Source: Amycolatopsis solani (GTDB lineage: Bacteria; Actinomycetota; Actinomycetes; Mycobacteriales; Pseudonocardiaceae). From it: a stretch of 64,000 nt of DNA. The notes under the pieces were generated by a model, which had not been told where the DNA came from, did no database searches, and saw nothing but the letters and a program-made list of their open reading frames with translations. This document shows, piece by piece, positions 17,592 through 25,999 of the stretch (position 1 is the stretch's first letter; every line of letters begins with the position of its first letter). Position numbers and translations under genes: made by a program. The stretch is taken from NCBI RefSeq assembly GCF_033441515.1, contig NZ_JAWQJT010000001.1, positions 372,001-436,000 on the forward strand. Reading direction: 5' to 3'.

Positions 17592-18385
17592 ATGTCGTAG
17601 GTCGCGGTGACCGGCGCGTGGTCGGACCAGCGCTGGTCGTACGCGGCCGCGCGCTCGACCACGACCTCGACGACCTTCTCGGCCAGTCCGGGCGTCGCGA
17701 GCTGGCAGTCGATGCGCCAGCCGGAGTCGTTGTCGAAGGCCTGGCCGCGGTAGGACCACCAGGTGTAGGGGCCGGGGCCTTCGGGGTCGAGCCGGCGCTG
17801 GACGTCGGTGTAGCCCGCCTCGGTGTAGACCCGGCCGAGCCACTCGCGTTCCTCGGGCAGGAAGCCGGAGTTCTTGCGGTTGCCGCGCCAGTTCTTGAGG
17901 TCGATGGTGTCGTGGGCGATGTTCCAGTCGCCGACGACCACGACTTCGCGCCCGTCCGCGGCGGCCTTCGCCCGCAGCTCGACGAGGTAGGGCAGGAACG
18001 CGGCCATGAAGCGCTCCTTCTCCTCCTGGCGTTCGGTACCGACCTCGCCGCTGGGCAGGTACAGGCTCGCGACGACGACGCCCGGCAGGTGGACTTCGAG
18101 GTAGCGCCCGCTGTCCTCGAACTCGGGCTCGCCGAAGCCGACGCGCACCTCGTCGGGCTCGACGCGGCTGTACACCGCGACGCCGTTGCGCCCCTTGACG
18201 GCCGACGGCGCGTGCGCCACGAACCACCCTTCGGGCTCGACGACCTCCGCAGGGAGCTGCTCCGCGGTGGCGCGTACCTCCTGGCAGCAGACGACGTCGG
18301 CCTTCGTGGCGGCGAGCCACTCGACGAAGCCCTTCTTGGCGGCGGCACGCAGGCCGTTGACGTTCACGGTGGAGACGGTCAGCAC
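17588..18385 (-). CDS. xthA: Exodeoxyribonuclease III
   Basis: A 265-residue Mg-dependent AP endonuclease/3'-exonuclease of base excision repair. Visible motifs: TVNVNGLRAA at the N-terminus, QEVRA (metal Glu), VVGDWNIAHDTIDLKN (Asp/Asn), WWSYRG and the catalytic SDHAPVTATY at the C-terminus. The GTG at 18385 fits the usual short N-terminus and has TAGCGT seven bases upstream; longer in-frame extensions look non-coding. Confidence 0.93.
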   Translation of the reverse strand: MLTVSTVNVNGLRAAAKKGFVEWLAATKADVVCCQEVRATAEQLPAEVVEPEGWFVAHAPSAVKGRNGVAVYSRVEPDEVRVGFGEPEFEDSGRYLEVHLPGVVVASLYLPSGEVGTERQEEKERFMAAFLPYLVELRAKAAADGREVVVVGDWNIAHDTIDLKNWRGNRKNSGFLPEEREWLGRVYTEAGYTDVQRRLDPEGPGPYTWWSYRGQAFDNDSGWRIDCQLATPGLAEKVVEVVVERAAAYDQRWSDHAPVTATYDI

Positions 18386-18485
18386 GCCTCGCACGCTACC
18401 GGCCGGGCCGGTGCGTCCGGACCATCGGGGCCGGTCGGCGAAAACCGTTCCGCGCCGCCGCGCGCGCTCTGCCAGACTGCCGCGC

Positions 18486-19229
18486 ATGAGCGACGCCGTG
18501 AGCCGGTTGACCGTGCTCGGCAGCTGCGGCGCCTGGCCAGAACCCGGCCGGGCGTGCGCCGGATTCCTGCTGTCGCACAACGGTTTCCACGTCGTGCTCG
18601 ACCTCGGCTACGGCGCCGCCGCGCGGCTGTTCGCGCACTGCCGGCTGCCGGACGCGGTGGTCGTGACGCACGAGCACCCGGACCACTGCGCCGACGTCAG
18701 CGCGCTCGGCCGCGCCTGGCACTACACCGGTCCGCCCGGTGAGCGCCTGCCGCTGCACTGCACGCCCGGCACTGTCCGCCGGCTCGAGGCGCTGGAGCCG
18801 CGGCCGCACCCGGCGGAGCTGTTCGCCGTGCACGACCTCGGCGTCCCGGCCGACGTCGGGCCGTTCCGCCTGACGCCGTATTTGCTGCCGCACCACCAGC
18901 CGAACTTCGGCGTGCGCCTCAGCGCGCCCGGGCTCACCGTGGCGTACACCGGAGACACGGGACCGTCGCCGCTGCTGGCCGAGCTCGGCCGCGACGCGGA
19001 CCTGGTCATCTGCGACGCCACCCTCCGCACCCCACCGGCGGAGGGAGAACCCCGCTACCTGATGACCGCCACCGAAGCCGGCCACTGGGCGGCGGCAGCC
19101 GGGGCCCGCCGGCTGCTGCTGACCCACTTCTGGCCTGGCACCGATCGGGCCGCCGCGGCCGAGGAGGCTCGCGCCGAGTTCGCCGGCGAGGTGCTGGTCG
19201 CGGAGGAGGACCTCACGATCGCACTCTGA
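18486..19229 (+). CDS. MBL-fold metallohydrolase (RNase Z/ElaC-like)
   Basis: A 247-residue metallo-beta-lactamase-fold hydrolase. The metal motif is THEHPDHCAD (HxHxDH), with further ligands in the LPHHQPN, YTGDTGPS and LLTHFWPG segments. The opening LTVLGSCGAWPEPGRACAGFLL is typical of actinobacterial tRNase Z-like paralogues. Substrate unknown; a phosphodiesterase role is the family expectation. CAGACT seven bases before the ATG suggests a leaderless start. Confidence 0.88.
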   Translation: MSDAVSRLTVLGSCGAWPEPGRACAGFLLSHNGFHVVLDLGYGAAARLFAHCRLPDAVVVTHEHPDHCADVSALGRAWHYTGPPGERLPLHCTPGTVRRLEALEPRPHPAELFAVHDLGVPADVGPFRLTPYLLPHHQPNFGVRLSAPGLTVAYTGDTGPSPLLAELGRDADLVICDATLRTPPAEGEPRYLMTATEAGHWAAAAGARRLLLTHFWPGTDRAAAAEEARAEFAGEVLVAEEDLTIAL

Positions 19230-19578
19230 CCCCGTCGGAGCCCACCGCAGCCCTCCCCTCGCGCTCCGACCCCCGTCCGAGCGCGTTCCCCAGGTTCGAC
19301 CATTGCGGGCCTCGCCATCGCAGCCGCACCGATCAGCGCCGCACCGACCCGGCTCCCACTGCCCGCGAGACTCCCCCTGGAGACCTCGCGGACGTCGCGC
19401 CCGGCTCGTGCCGCATTCAGTTGTCGCCCGTCCCCGGACGGTGCCTCCTCTCCCGCGACCATGGGCCGCCACCTGCGGTTCTCGACGTGATCAGTTCTAG
19501 CACCCACCACCGACAAAAACCGTGCCTTGACCCGCCAAGCTATGAGCCTTAGCTTTAAAGCTATGCAGAGTAGCCAAG
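19230..19578. other. Gap upstream of tetR-like gene with operator at its end
   Basis: No credible gene in 349 bases. The first 250 bases show nothing recognisable. The last 60 bases hold TTGACC (19527-19532), a 17-base spacer and TAGCTT (19550-19555), a plausible promoter overlapping the palindrome at 19550-19563. Confidence 0.5.
19550..19563. promoter_or_regulatory. Palindromic operator of tetR-like gene
   Basis: TAGCTTTAAAGCTA is a perfect 14-bp palindrome starting 16 bases before the TetR-family gene and covering the presumed -10. A related half-site AAGCTATGA (19537-19545) repeats as AAGCTATGC (19558-19566), 21 bp (two helical turns) apart. Autoregulation is the natural reading. Confidence 0.65.
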
Positions 19579-20154
19579 ATGTCCCCTAGAGCCGGCCTGA
19601 CCACCGACGCGGTGGTCAGTCTCGCCATCGCCGTCGTCGACGAAGCCGGTCCTGACGCCCTCACCCTCGCCAAGATCGCCGAACGCGCCGGCGTCGCCGC
19701 ACCTTCCCTCTACAAGCACGTGAAGAACCTCGCTGACCTACGGCGGCTCATCGACCTCCGCGTCGTCAAGGAAATGGCCGAGACCCTCCGCGCCGCCGTG
19801 ACCGGCCGCGAAGGCGCGGAGGCCGTGGCCGCACTGGCCGACGCCTACCGCGGCTACCTGCGGCAGTACCCGCGCCGCACTCACGCGCTCGTCACCGCGC
19901 CGAACGAAACCGATGCCGAGCTCAGCACCGCGACCCACGCCGTCGCCGAGGTCGTTTTCGCTGTGCTCCGGCCGTTCGGCTTCGACCACGGCCAGGCCGT
20001 GCACGCGACGCGCTGCATCCGCGCCGCCGTCCACGGCTTCGCCGGGCTCGAGGCCTCCGGCGGCTTCGGACGCCCGGAAGACGTCGGCGAAAGCTTCGAA
20101 GTGCTCAAGAAGATGCTCGTCCAAGGCCTCGTCGACTACGCGGAGACACCATGA
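19579..20154 (+). CDS. TetR/AcrR-family transcriptional regulator
   Basis: A 191-residue regulator with an N-terminal helix-turn-helix (LTLAKIAERAGVAAPSLYKHVKNLADL, about 29-55) and a C-terminal ligand domain of the WHG/TetR_C_33-like type. It is the first gene of an overlapping set with a 28-residue membrane peptide and a six-helix membrane protein, which it probably controls together with itself through the palindrome at 19550-19563. Confidence 0.9.
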   Translation: MSPRAGLTTDAVVSLAIAVVDEAGPDALTLAKIAERAGVAAPSLYKHVKNLADLRRLIDLRVVKEMAETLRAAVTGREGAEAVAALADAYRGYLRQYPRRTHALVTAPNETDAELSTATHAVAEVVFAVLRPFGFDHGQAVHATRCIRAAVHGFAGLEASGGFGRPEDVGESFEVLKKMLVQGLVDYAETP

Positions 20155-20237
20155 GTTTCATCCTCGCCGTACTCCTCTTCACCGTCGGGCTCGGCGTGCT
20201 CGACGCCCGCTTCCCCTGGACGGGGGTTCGCAGATGA
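20151..20237 (+). CDS. 28-residue membrane peptide
   Basis: A very short gene that starts inside the TetR stop (ATGA overlap, 20151-20154) and whose own stop overlaps the next start (ATGA, 20234-20237). The peptide is one hydrophobic helix (MSFILAVLLFTVGLGVLD) with an ARFPW...RR tail, predicted to span the membrane. Two back-to-back four-base overlaps make it either a real small membrane subunit or a coupling device for the downstream gene. I do not recognise a family. Confidence 0.55.
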   Translation: MSFILAVLLFTVGLGVLDARFPWTGVRR

Positions 20238-20782
20238 TCACCGGCCACTTCGGGCTGGCCGCCGCCGTCAAGGCGGGCCGGCCGTCGATCCCCGTCTGGA
20301 CGCTCATGCTTGCCACCGCGTGGCTCGACGTCGTGTTCGTGCCGCTCTACCTGAGCGGCGCCGAGACGGTCGACGGCGCGGGCTACGGCGGCGGCGTCAT
20401 CCACGCCGACTACACGCACTCGCTCGTCGGAGCGCTCGTGCTCGCCGTGCTCTTCGGCGGCGTCGCGGCCGTCAAGCTCGGCCGCGAAGCCGGGCTGATC
20501 CTCAGCGGCGTCGTGTTCTCGCACTGGCTGCTCGACCTCGTCGTGCACCGCGCCGACCTGCCGATCCTGCCCGGCAACGCCGGCGACCTGCCCACGTTCG
20601 GCTTCGGGCTCTGGCGGCTGCCCGCCGTCTCGGCCGTCGTCGAACTTCTGATGCTGGCGATCGGCACCGGCCTCTACTGGCGTGCTGCCGCGAAACGCGA
20701 TCCGAAGCGGGCTCGCACGCTGGGTCTGTCGGCCGCCGCCTTCGGGGTCGCCACTCTGGCGGCCGACCTGCTGGGCGTCTGA
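20234..20782 (+). CDS. Multi-spanning membrane protein (YdjM-like metal-dependent hydrolase family)
   Basis: A 182-residue integral membrane protein with about five helices. Histidine/aspartate pairs at membrane edges (ITGHFGLAAAVKA at the start, HADYTHSLVG, SHWLLDLVVHRADLP) resemble the YdjM/DUF457 membrane-bound metal-dependent hydrolase family. Enzymatic activity has not been established for most members. It is coupled to the 28-residue peptide and the TetR gene. Confidence 0.7.
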   Translation: MITGHFGLAAAVKAGRPSIPVWTLMLATAWLDVVFVPLYLSGAETVDGAGYGGGVIHADYTHSLVGALVLAVLFGGVAAVKLGREAGLILSGVVFSHWLLDLVVHRADLPILPGNAGDLPTFGFGLWRLPAVSAVVELLMLAIGTGLYWRAAAKRDPKRARTLGLSAAAFGVATLAADLLGV

Positions 20783-20786
20783 GCGG

Positions 20787-21083
20787 TCAGCAGGTGGAGC
20801 CCTCCACGGGCTGGGTGAAAGCGGCCGCCACCCACTTGTCGTCGGCGACCTTGCGGAAGCCGTTCTGGACGCCCGGGAGCGCGTCGAACTGGGCGTCGCG
20901 GAGGTACTTGCCGACGATCTTGGCGTTGCCGTCCGCTGTCTCGCGGGCGTTCAAGACGTCCGCGGTCACGGTCACCTTGCAGCCGGTCGCCGAAGCGCCC
21001 GAAGCCTGCTTGTCCGTGTTCATGACGTACACGACGATGACCAGGACGATGGCGCCCAAGATGAGCAGAGTCTTCTTCGACAT
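20787..21083 (-). CDS. Small SH3-like protein with N-terminal membrane helix
   Basis: A 98-residue protein: MSKK, one transmembrane or signal helix (5-23), a short linker, then about 60 residues resembling a bacterial SH3 domain (TVTADVLNARETADGNAKIVGKYLRDAQFDAL... DDKWVAAAF). Such domains bind peptidoglycan or act as extracellular adaptors. GGAGGAAGGC directly before the ATG fixes the start; the longer open frame upstream lacks a ribosome site. Confidence 0.75.
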   Translation of the reverse strand: MSKKTLLILGAIVLVIVVYVMNTDKQASGASATGCKVTVTADVLNARETADGNAKIVGKYLRDAQFDALPGVQNGFRKVADDKWVAAAFTQPVEGSTC

Positions 21084-21217
21084 GCCTTCCTCCATCACGC
21101 GAGCCCCGTCCCCCGCCAAGGGTAGGCAATCCTTTACCCGGACCGACAGCGCCGTACGCAGCAACCACCCGGAGGCGCCAATCAAGTCACTCCGCGGTGA
21201 CACACCGTGCATGCGAA

Positions 21218-21251
21218 AAGCCCCCTTCCCGACGAATCGGGAAGGGGGCTT
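21218..21251 (-). terminator. Terminator of icd
   Basis: Perfect 15-bp stem AAGCCCCCTTCCCGA / TCGGGAAGGGGGCTT with a four-base loop; on the minus strand it is followed by TTTT. It lies 16 bases after the isocitrate dehydrogenase stop and is the most canonical rho-independent terminator in the window. Confidence 0.92.
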
Positions 21252-21266
21252 CTCAAGCAGCGGGAC

Positions 21267-22490
21267 TCAGCCCTGGGCGATCTTCTTCGCCAGGTTGTCG
21301 TCCAGCGTCGCGAGGAACTCCTCGGTCGTCTGCCACGGCTGGTCCTTGCTGATGAGCAGCGCGAGGTCCTTCGTCATCTGGCCGCTCTCGACGGTCTCGA
21401 CGACGACCTGCTCCAGCGTGTTCGCGAAGCCGATCAGCTCCTGGTTGCCGTCCAGCTTGCCGCGGTGCTCGAGGCCGCGGGTCCAGGCGTAGATCGACGC
21501 GATCGGGTTCGTCGACGTCGGCTTGCCCTGCTGGTGCTGGCGGTAGTGCCGGGTGACCGTGCCGTGCGCGGCCTCGGCCTCGACGGTCCGGCCGTCCGGC
21601 GTGCGCAGCACCGACGTCATCAGGCCGAGCGAGCCGAAGCCCTGCGCGACCGTGTCGGACTGGACGTCACCGTCGTAGTTCTTGCACGCCCAGACGTAGC
21701 CGCCCTCCCACTTCATCGCCGCGGCGACCATGTCGTCGATCAGGCGGTGCTCGTAGGAGATGCCCTTGGCGTCGAAGTCGGCCTTGAACTCGTTCTGGAA
21801 GATCTCCTCGAACACGTCCTTGAACTGGCCGTCGTAGGCCTTGAGGATGGTGTTCTTCGTGGAGAGGTAGACCGGCAGGCCGCGGTCGAGGCCGTACTGC
21901 AGCGACGCGCGCGCGAAGTCCTCGATCGACTTCTTGAAGTTGTACATCCCCATGGCGACGCCGCCGCCCTCGGGGAACTGCGCGACCTGGAACTCCATCG
22001 GCTCGGAGCCGTCGTCCGGGGTGTAGCTGACGGTCAGCTTGCCCGGGCCGGGGACCTTGAAGTTGGTCGCCTTGTACTGGTCGCCGTGGGCGTGGCGGCC
22101 GATGATAATCGGCTTCGTCCACGTCGGCACCAGCCGCGGGATGTTCTGGATGACGATCGGCTCGCGGAAGATCACGCCGCCGAGGATGTTGCGGATCGTC
22201 CCGTTCGGGGACAGCCACATCTTCTTGAGGCCGAACTCTTCGACGCGCGCCTCGTCGGGGGTGATCGTGGCGCACTTGACGCCGACGCCGTGCTTCTTGA
22301 TCGCGTTCGCGGAGTCGACCGTGACCTGGTCGTCGGTGCGGTCCCGCTCCTCGATACCCAGGTCGTAGTAGTCCAGGTTCACGTCCAGGTACGGGTGGAT
22401 CAGCTTGTCCTTGATGAACTGCCAAATGATGCGGGTCATCTCATCGCCGTCGAGTTCGACGACGGTGCCCTGGACCTTGATCTTGGCCAT
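21267..22490 (-). CDS. icd: NADP-dependent isocitrate dehydrogenase (homodimeric type)
   Basis: TCA-cycle enzyme making 2-oxoglutarate, CO2 and NADPH. The 407-residue length and motifs ([56 protein letters not shown]) match the eukaryote-like dimeric IDH used by many actinobacteria. GGAAGGAG lies upstream of the ATG. The long open frame extending upstream is not part of the protein. Terminated by the hairpin at 21218-21251. Confidence 0.96.
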   Translation of the reverse strand: MAKIKVQGTVVELDGDEMTRIIWQFIKDKLIHPYLDVNLDYYDLGIEERDRTDDQVTVDSANAIKKHGVGVKCATITPDEARVEEFGLKKMWLSPNGTIRNILGGVIFREPIVIQNIPRLVPTWTKPIIIGRHAHGDQYKATNFKVPGPGKLTVSYTPDDGSEPMEFQVAQFPEGGGVAMGMYNFKKSIEDFARASLQYGLDRGLPVYLSTKNTILKAYDGQFKDVFEEIFQNEFKADFDAKGISYEHRLIDDMVAAAMKWEGGYVWACKNYDGDVQSDTVAQGFGSLGLMTSVLRTPDGRTVEAEAAHGTVTRHYRQHQQGKPTSTNPIASIYAWTRGLEHRGKLDGNQELIGFANTLEQVVVETVESGQMTKDLALLISKDQPWQTTEEFLATLDDNLAKKIAQG

Positions 22491-22748
22491 GAGCAGCGGT
22501 GCTCCTTCCGCGGATCTTCGCGTTCTTCTTTTAAGTCTCGCCGGTAGCGGTACAAGCGTACTGCTTGACCGAGCTGGATGGTTCCAGTAGTGGCCGGTAT
22601 CAAGTCTCCACCCGCGTGTTGTGGCACAGCTCACGGGGCTGAGCCGACCGCTCGGCTCAGCCGACCGCTCGCCGAGCGAGCGTCGCGCCGAGGGGGTGAA
22701 CCAAGGCACGATGCCACCCGTGAACTCATCATGCGGGAGGTGACGGCC

Positions 22749-23258
22749 ATGTCGACCCATCGGTACGCCGACTACGAAGACGACTACGAAGACTACGAAG
22801 ACAGCACCGACGTTCTCGACGAACGGCCGCGCCGAGGTGGCGCGCACGTCGTCAGCGCGCTCGGCGGGCTGGTGCTCACGCCGGTGGCCCTCGGGCTGCT
22901 GAGCTGGGGCGGGCTGCGCCAGCAGCAGCTGATCCAAGCCACCCTCAGCACCAACCGCGACCCGCTGGGCATCGCGCTGCTGGCCGGCGGGGCGATCCTG
23001 CTGCTGGTCGTCGCCGCGCTCGGCGCGCTGTCCGCGGTCGGCCCGATCCTGGGCGGGCTGATCTACGGCGTGCTGCCCGGCGTCGCCGCGATGGCGGTGC
23101 CCGAATGGGGGTTCCGGCTGGTCAACCTGATGCCGAAGAGCGACATCGCGTACGGCGTCATGGACTTCCTCTTCATCGGCGGGCTGCTCGGCGTGGGCTT
23201 CCTGCTGGTCGGCAGCGGACTGGCCAACGCGCTGGTGCGGCGGCGCCGCGAGAGCTGA
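22749..23258 (+). CDS. Four-helix membrane protein with acidic N-terminus
   Basis: Not recognised. A 169-residue protein with a strongly acidic, Tyr-rich cytoplasmic head (repeated DYED units, about residues 7-20) and four transmembrane helices (about 36-57, 77-100, 101-120, 140-162), ending RRRRES. GGGAGGTGACGGCC before the ATG fixes the start. It stands between icd (divergent) and a DUF2203 gene. Confidence 0.75.
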   Translation: MSTHRYADYEDDYEDYEDSTDVLDERPRRGGAHVVSALGGLVLTPVALGLLSWGGLRQQQLIQATLSTNRDPLGIALLAGGAILLLVVAALGALSAVGPILGGLIYGVLPGVAAMAVPEWGFRLVNLMPKSDIAYGVMDFLFIGGLLGVGFLLVGSGLANALVRRRRES

Positions 23259-23283
23259 ACCACGCCGGTGGCAAAATCGGCGG

Positions 23284-23664
23284 ATGGGACTGTTCACCGT
23301 CGCGGAAGCACGTGACGAACTGGCGCGGCTGCGGCCGGTCCTCGACGAGCTGGTGCGCGTCCGCGCCGACGCGGCCGAGCTCGCCGCGTCGCTGCGCCCG
23401 GGCGGCCGGGGCACCGAGCTGGGCGGGCTGCCGGAGTGGAAGGCCGCGCAGGCCCGCCTCGACGACCTCATGACGACGGTCCAGCGCACCGGCGCCGAGC
23501 TCAAGGGGTTCGCGCCGCTGCTGGTCGACTTCCCGGCCGAGCTCGACGGCACCGACGTGCTGCTGTGCTGGCTCGAGGGTGATCGCGAGCTGAGCTGGTA
23601 CCACCGCGCCGACCTGGGCTTCGCCGGCCGCCGTCCGCTGAAAACGGTTGGTGGGCCCGGTTAG
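23284..23664 (+). CDS. DUF2203-family protein
   Basis: A 126-residue soluble protein matching the DUF2203 pattern: [21 protein letters not shown], a coiled middle, then the conserved end [39 protein letters not shown]. Function unknown. CAAAAT lies exactly six bases before the ATG, arguing for a leaderless transcript separate from the upstream membrane protein gene. Confidence 0.85.
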   Translation: MGLFTVAEARDELARLRPVLDELVRVRADAAELAASLRPGGRGTELGGLPEWKAAQARLDDLMTTVQRTGAELKGFAPLLVDFPAELDGTDVLLCWLEGDRELSWYHRADLGFAGRRPLKTVGGPG

Positions 23665-23673
23665 GTTGGGTCC

Positions 23674-24291
23674 GTGGACCACGACTCGAGGGCAGCCCTC
23701 TTCGACAGCACGGCCGAGCACTACGACGAAGACCCCTGGCACGCTGCCGTGGCCGAGGCGCTCGTTTCGCCGCTGCCCGACGCGCCGGGGCTCGTCCTCG
23801 ACGTAGCCACCGGGACCGGCTTCGCGGCGTACGCGGCGTTGCGGCTGAAGCCGGCTCGGGTGCTGGCTGTCGACTTGTCGCCGGCGATGCTGGCCCGCGC
23901 TTCCGCGAAGGCTGCTGAGCTGGACCCGGACGGGGTGATCTCGTGGCAGGTCGCGCCCGCCGTCCCGATGCCGGCGGCGGACGGCTCGGCCGACGTCGTG
24001 CTGTGCGCGTCCTCGCTGCACTTCCTGGGGGCGGTGGCGTTCGCGGACTGGCTGCGGGTGCTCCGCCCCGGCGGGCGGCTGGCGTTTTCGGTCGTTTCGG
24101 GGGCGCGGTTCAAGCCGTCGGGCGCGTTCGCGGACTTCGTGCCGCGGGACCTGTCGTTCCCGACCGACGACGACGGGGCGGCGGCGCTGGCTTCGTCGGC
24201 GGGGTTCGTGGACGTTTCGGCGCGGACGTTCAGCGTCGAGGGCGGGGACCGGGTGCGAAGCGTGTTCCTGGTGCACGCGACGGCGCCGTGA
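23674..24291 (+). CDS. Class I SAM-dependent methyltransferase
   Basis: A 205-residue methyltransferase: motif I LVLDVATGTGFAAYAAL, acidic loop AVDLSPAML, motif III/IV SADVVLCASSLHFL, post-motif LRVLRPGGRLAFS. Small-molecule methyltransferases of this Methyltransf_11 type act on many substrates; none can be inferred. GTG start with TAGGTT exactly six bases upstream. Its stop overlaps the next GTG by four bases. Confidence 0.88.
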   Translation: MDHDSRAALFDSTAEHYDEDPWHAAVAEALVSPLPDAPGLVLDVATGTGFAAYAALRLKPARVLAVDLSPAMLARASAKAAELDPDGVISWQVAPAVPMPAADGSADVVLCASSLHFLGAVAFADWLRVLRPGGRLAFSVVSGARFKPSGAFADFVPRDLSFPTDDDGAAALASSAGFVDVSARTFSVEGGDRVRSVFLVHATAP

Positions 24292-24974
24292 ACCTGGCGC
24301 GGTTCGCCGACGGGCACCTGACGGAGGTCCGTACGGAGGGCAGCCGGGTCTCGCTGCGGCTCGAGGCGTACGTGGAGTACCGGCTCGTGCCGGGTGAGGT
24401 CTCCGTCGTCGAGGTCTTCGAGCTGACCGCCGATCCGGCGGAGCTGGAAGCGGCCGAGCCGCCGTCGGCGGACCACGCGCTGGAAGAACCGTGGAGCTGG
24501 GAACGCGACGGCCTGGTGACGGTCGAGTTCTTCGCACCGGACCGGGTCCGGGTGGCCGCGGCCGCCTTCGAGCTGAAGTCGCTGGGGGTCGAGCCGCGGC
24601 CGGTGCCGCCCTGGCCGGACCCGAGGCGCTGCACCTTCGAGTCCGCCGACGCGCTCGACCTCGCGACGCGGCTGGCTCCGGCCGTCGTGTGGCGCACCTA
24701 CGGCGGCGAGGCGGGCACGCCCGCCGATCCCGGCGGCTGGTTCCTCCAGCGCCGGGACCGGCTGGCGAATTCGCTGACCGGCGTCTTCTGCCGGGCGACG
24801 GACCCGGTCGTGTTCGAGCGCCACGACGCCGACGACGAGCTGTGGCGCGCGGTGCAGCTGCTCGGCCGGCACGCCAGCCGGGTGTCGTCCGGGAACTGCG
24901 TGTTCGAGCCCGAGGACTGGGTCACCTGGGTGACCACCGGGGCGCTGCCGCCGGTCGAGCGGCTCAGGCCGTGA
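24288..24974 (+). CDS. Conserved-looking hypothetical protein coupled to methyltransferase
   Basis: Not recognised. A 228-residue soluble, acidic protein starting at a GTG that overlaps the methyltransferase stop (GTGA). It has no signal peptide, membrane helix or catalytic motif I can name; Trp- and Phe-rich segments (WSWERDGLVTVEFF, DPGGWFLQRRD) suggest a globular beta-rich fold. The 3' end overlaps the convergent secreted-protein gene by 11 bases. Confidence 0.6.
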   Translation: MNLARFADGHLTEVRTEGSRVSLRLEAYVEYRLVPGEVSVVEVFELTADPAELEAAEPPSADHALEEPWSWERDGLVTVEFFAPDRVRVAAAAFELKSLGVEPRPVPPWPDPRRCTFESADALDLATRLAPAVVWRTYGGEAGTPADPGGWFLQRRDRLANSLTGVFCRATDPVVFERHDADDELWRAVQLLGRHASRVSSGNCVFEPEDWVTWVTTGALPPVERLRP

Positions 24975-25452
24975 AGTGGACCTCGCCGCGGGTGGCCGGG
25001 CCGTCCGGGCTGCCGCAGTGCTGGACGAACGTCAGGTCCACGCCGGTCGCGTCGAGGCGGTCGATCGTGAAGTCCGCGTAGTCGTCGCCGCAGCCGAAGC
25101 CGGCGGTGACCGCCCAGAAGCCCGGTGTGCTCAGCGGCGGCTCGTCTTGGTCGCGGTAGCGCGCGCCCGTGTACGTCCCGGTGTGGAGGGTTTCCCCCGC
25201 CGGGGCGCTCAGCACGACGCGCAGGTAGTCGAAGTTCGCGTCGACGTCGACCGTCAGCTTCCCATCGCGCTGCCACACGTTGATTTCGGCGCCCGCAGAC
25301 GTGTAGTGGGCGTCGCCGACCATCGGCCAGGCGCCCGCTTCCGAGGTGTAGTCCACCGTTCGCAGCGGATCCGCCGAAGCGACCGGGACGACCGCCAGGC
25401 CCAGACCCGCCGCCGCCGTCAGGACCACGCCGGCGCGATGCAGTGATTTCAC
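24964..25452 (-). CDS. Small secreted protein, unknown function
   Basis: A 162-residue exported protein. The signal peptide (VKSLHRAGVVLTAAAGLGLAV, cleavage after ASA near residue 27) precedes a beta-rich domain with two cysteines (GFGCGDDYADF and QHCGSPDG) that could form a disulfide. GGGGAGAATCC just before the GTG at 25452 selects this start; longer in-frame starts would bury the signal peptide. No family is recognised. Confidence 0.65.
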   Translation of the reverse strand: MKSLHRAGVVLTAAAGLGLAVVPVASADPLRTVDYTSEAGAWPMVGDAHYTSAGAEINVWQRDGKLTVDVDANFDYLRVVLSAPAGETLHTGTYTGARYRDQDEPPLSTPGFWAVTAGFGCGDDYADFTIDRLDATGVDLTFVQHCGSPDGPATRGEVHFTA

Positions 25453-25536
25453 GGATTCTCCCCATTTCCGGCCGCTTTTTCGCAGCACGTCGATCATGCT
25501 GACAGCGCGCCCGGGCGCCGTACAGGGGGTTTCTAC

Positions 25537-25950
25537 TCAGCGGTGCAGGGACGCGCCCTTGAGGATCTTGTCGACCGCGTTCTTCGGGCCGTGCACCGCG
25601 AGGCCGGCCAGCGCCAGCTTCTCCCCCGGCACCGCGCGCACCGCGGCGCGGTTGTCGACGTCGTTTCCGGTGTGGAACAGCTCGTCGGTGAAGATCGAAA
25701 TGCGCAGGCCGCGGCCGAGCGCCCGCGCGTGCGCCGCGGTCAGGACGTCACCCGTGCCCGAGAACACCATGACCGGCTGGCCGAACATCGGCAGGTACTC
25801 GGTGTCGTCGGCGTCGAGGTAGGACTCGCCCATCAGCTCCGGCGTCACGTGGGCGATTCCGCTCACCAGGAACGCGGTGACGTTCAGCCGCTGCCAGGAC
25901 GCCAGGTCGTCGCGGAGCAGGACGGCGATCTTCGTGTCGAAGGAACTCAT
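25537..25950 (-). CDS. DUF2000-family protein
   Basis: A 137-residue protein resembling DUF2000 (peptidyl-tRNA-hydrolase-like fold): KIAVLLRDDLASWQRLNVTAFLVSG at the N-terminus and SGTGDVLTAAHARALGRGLRISIFTDELFHTGND in the middle. Function unknown. It is divergent from an AraC-type gene with only 49 bases between, and DUF2000 genes are often paired with AraC regulators, so regulation by that gene is likely. Confidence 0.78.
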   Translation of the reverse strand: MSSFDTKIAVLLRDDLASWQRLNVTAFLVSGIAHVTPELMGESYLDADDTEYLPMFGQPVMVFSGTGDVLTAAHARALGRGLRISIFTDELFHTGNDVDNRAAVRAVPGEKLALAGLAVHGPKNAVDKILKGASLHR

Positions 25951-25999
25951 GGCCGAAGACTCGTCCGCCGGCCACCCGCGCGTCTTGTACGTTCTTGAC

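Noticed and set aside
19055..19516. Minus-strand frame opposite the MBL gene end and the tetR gap
   Set aside because: No ribosome site or family; most of it lies antisense to the MBL gene or in featureless intergenic DNA.
22491..23552. Upstream extension of the icd frame
   Set aside because: The open frame continues, but the protein before MAKIKVQ is low-complexity, covers another gene antisense, and icd enzymes start at that Met.
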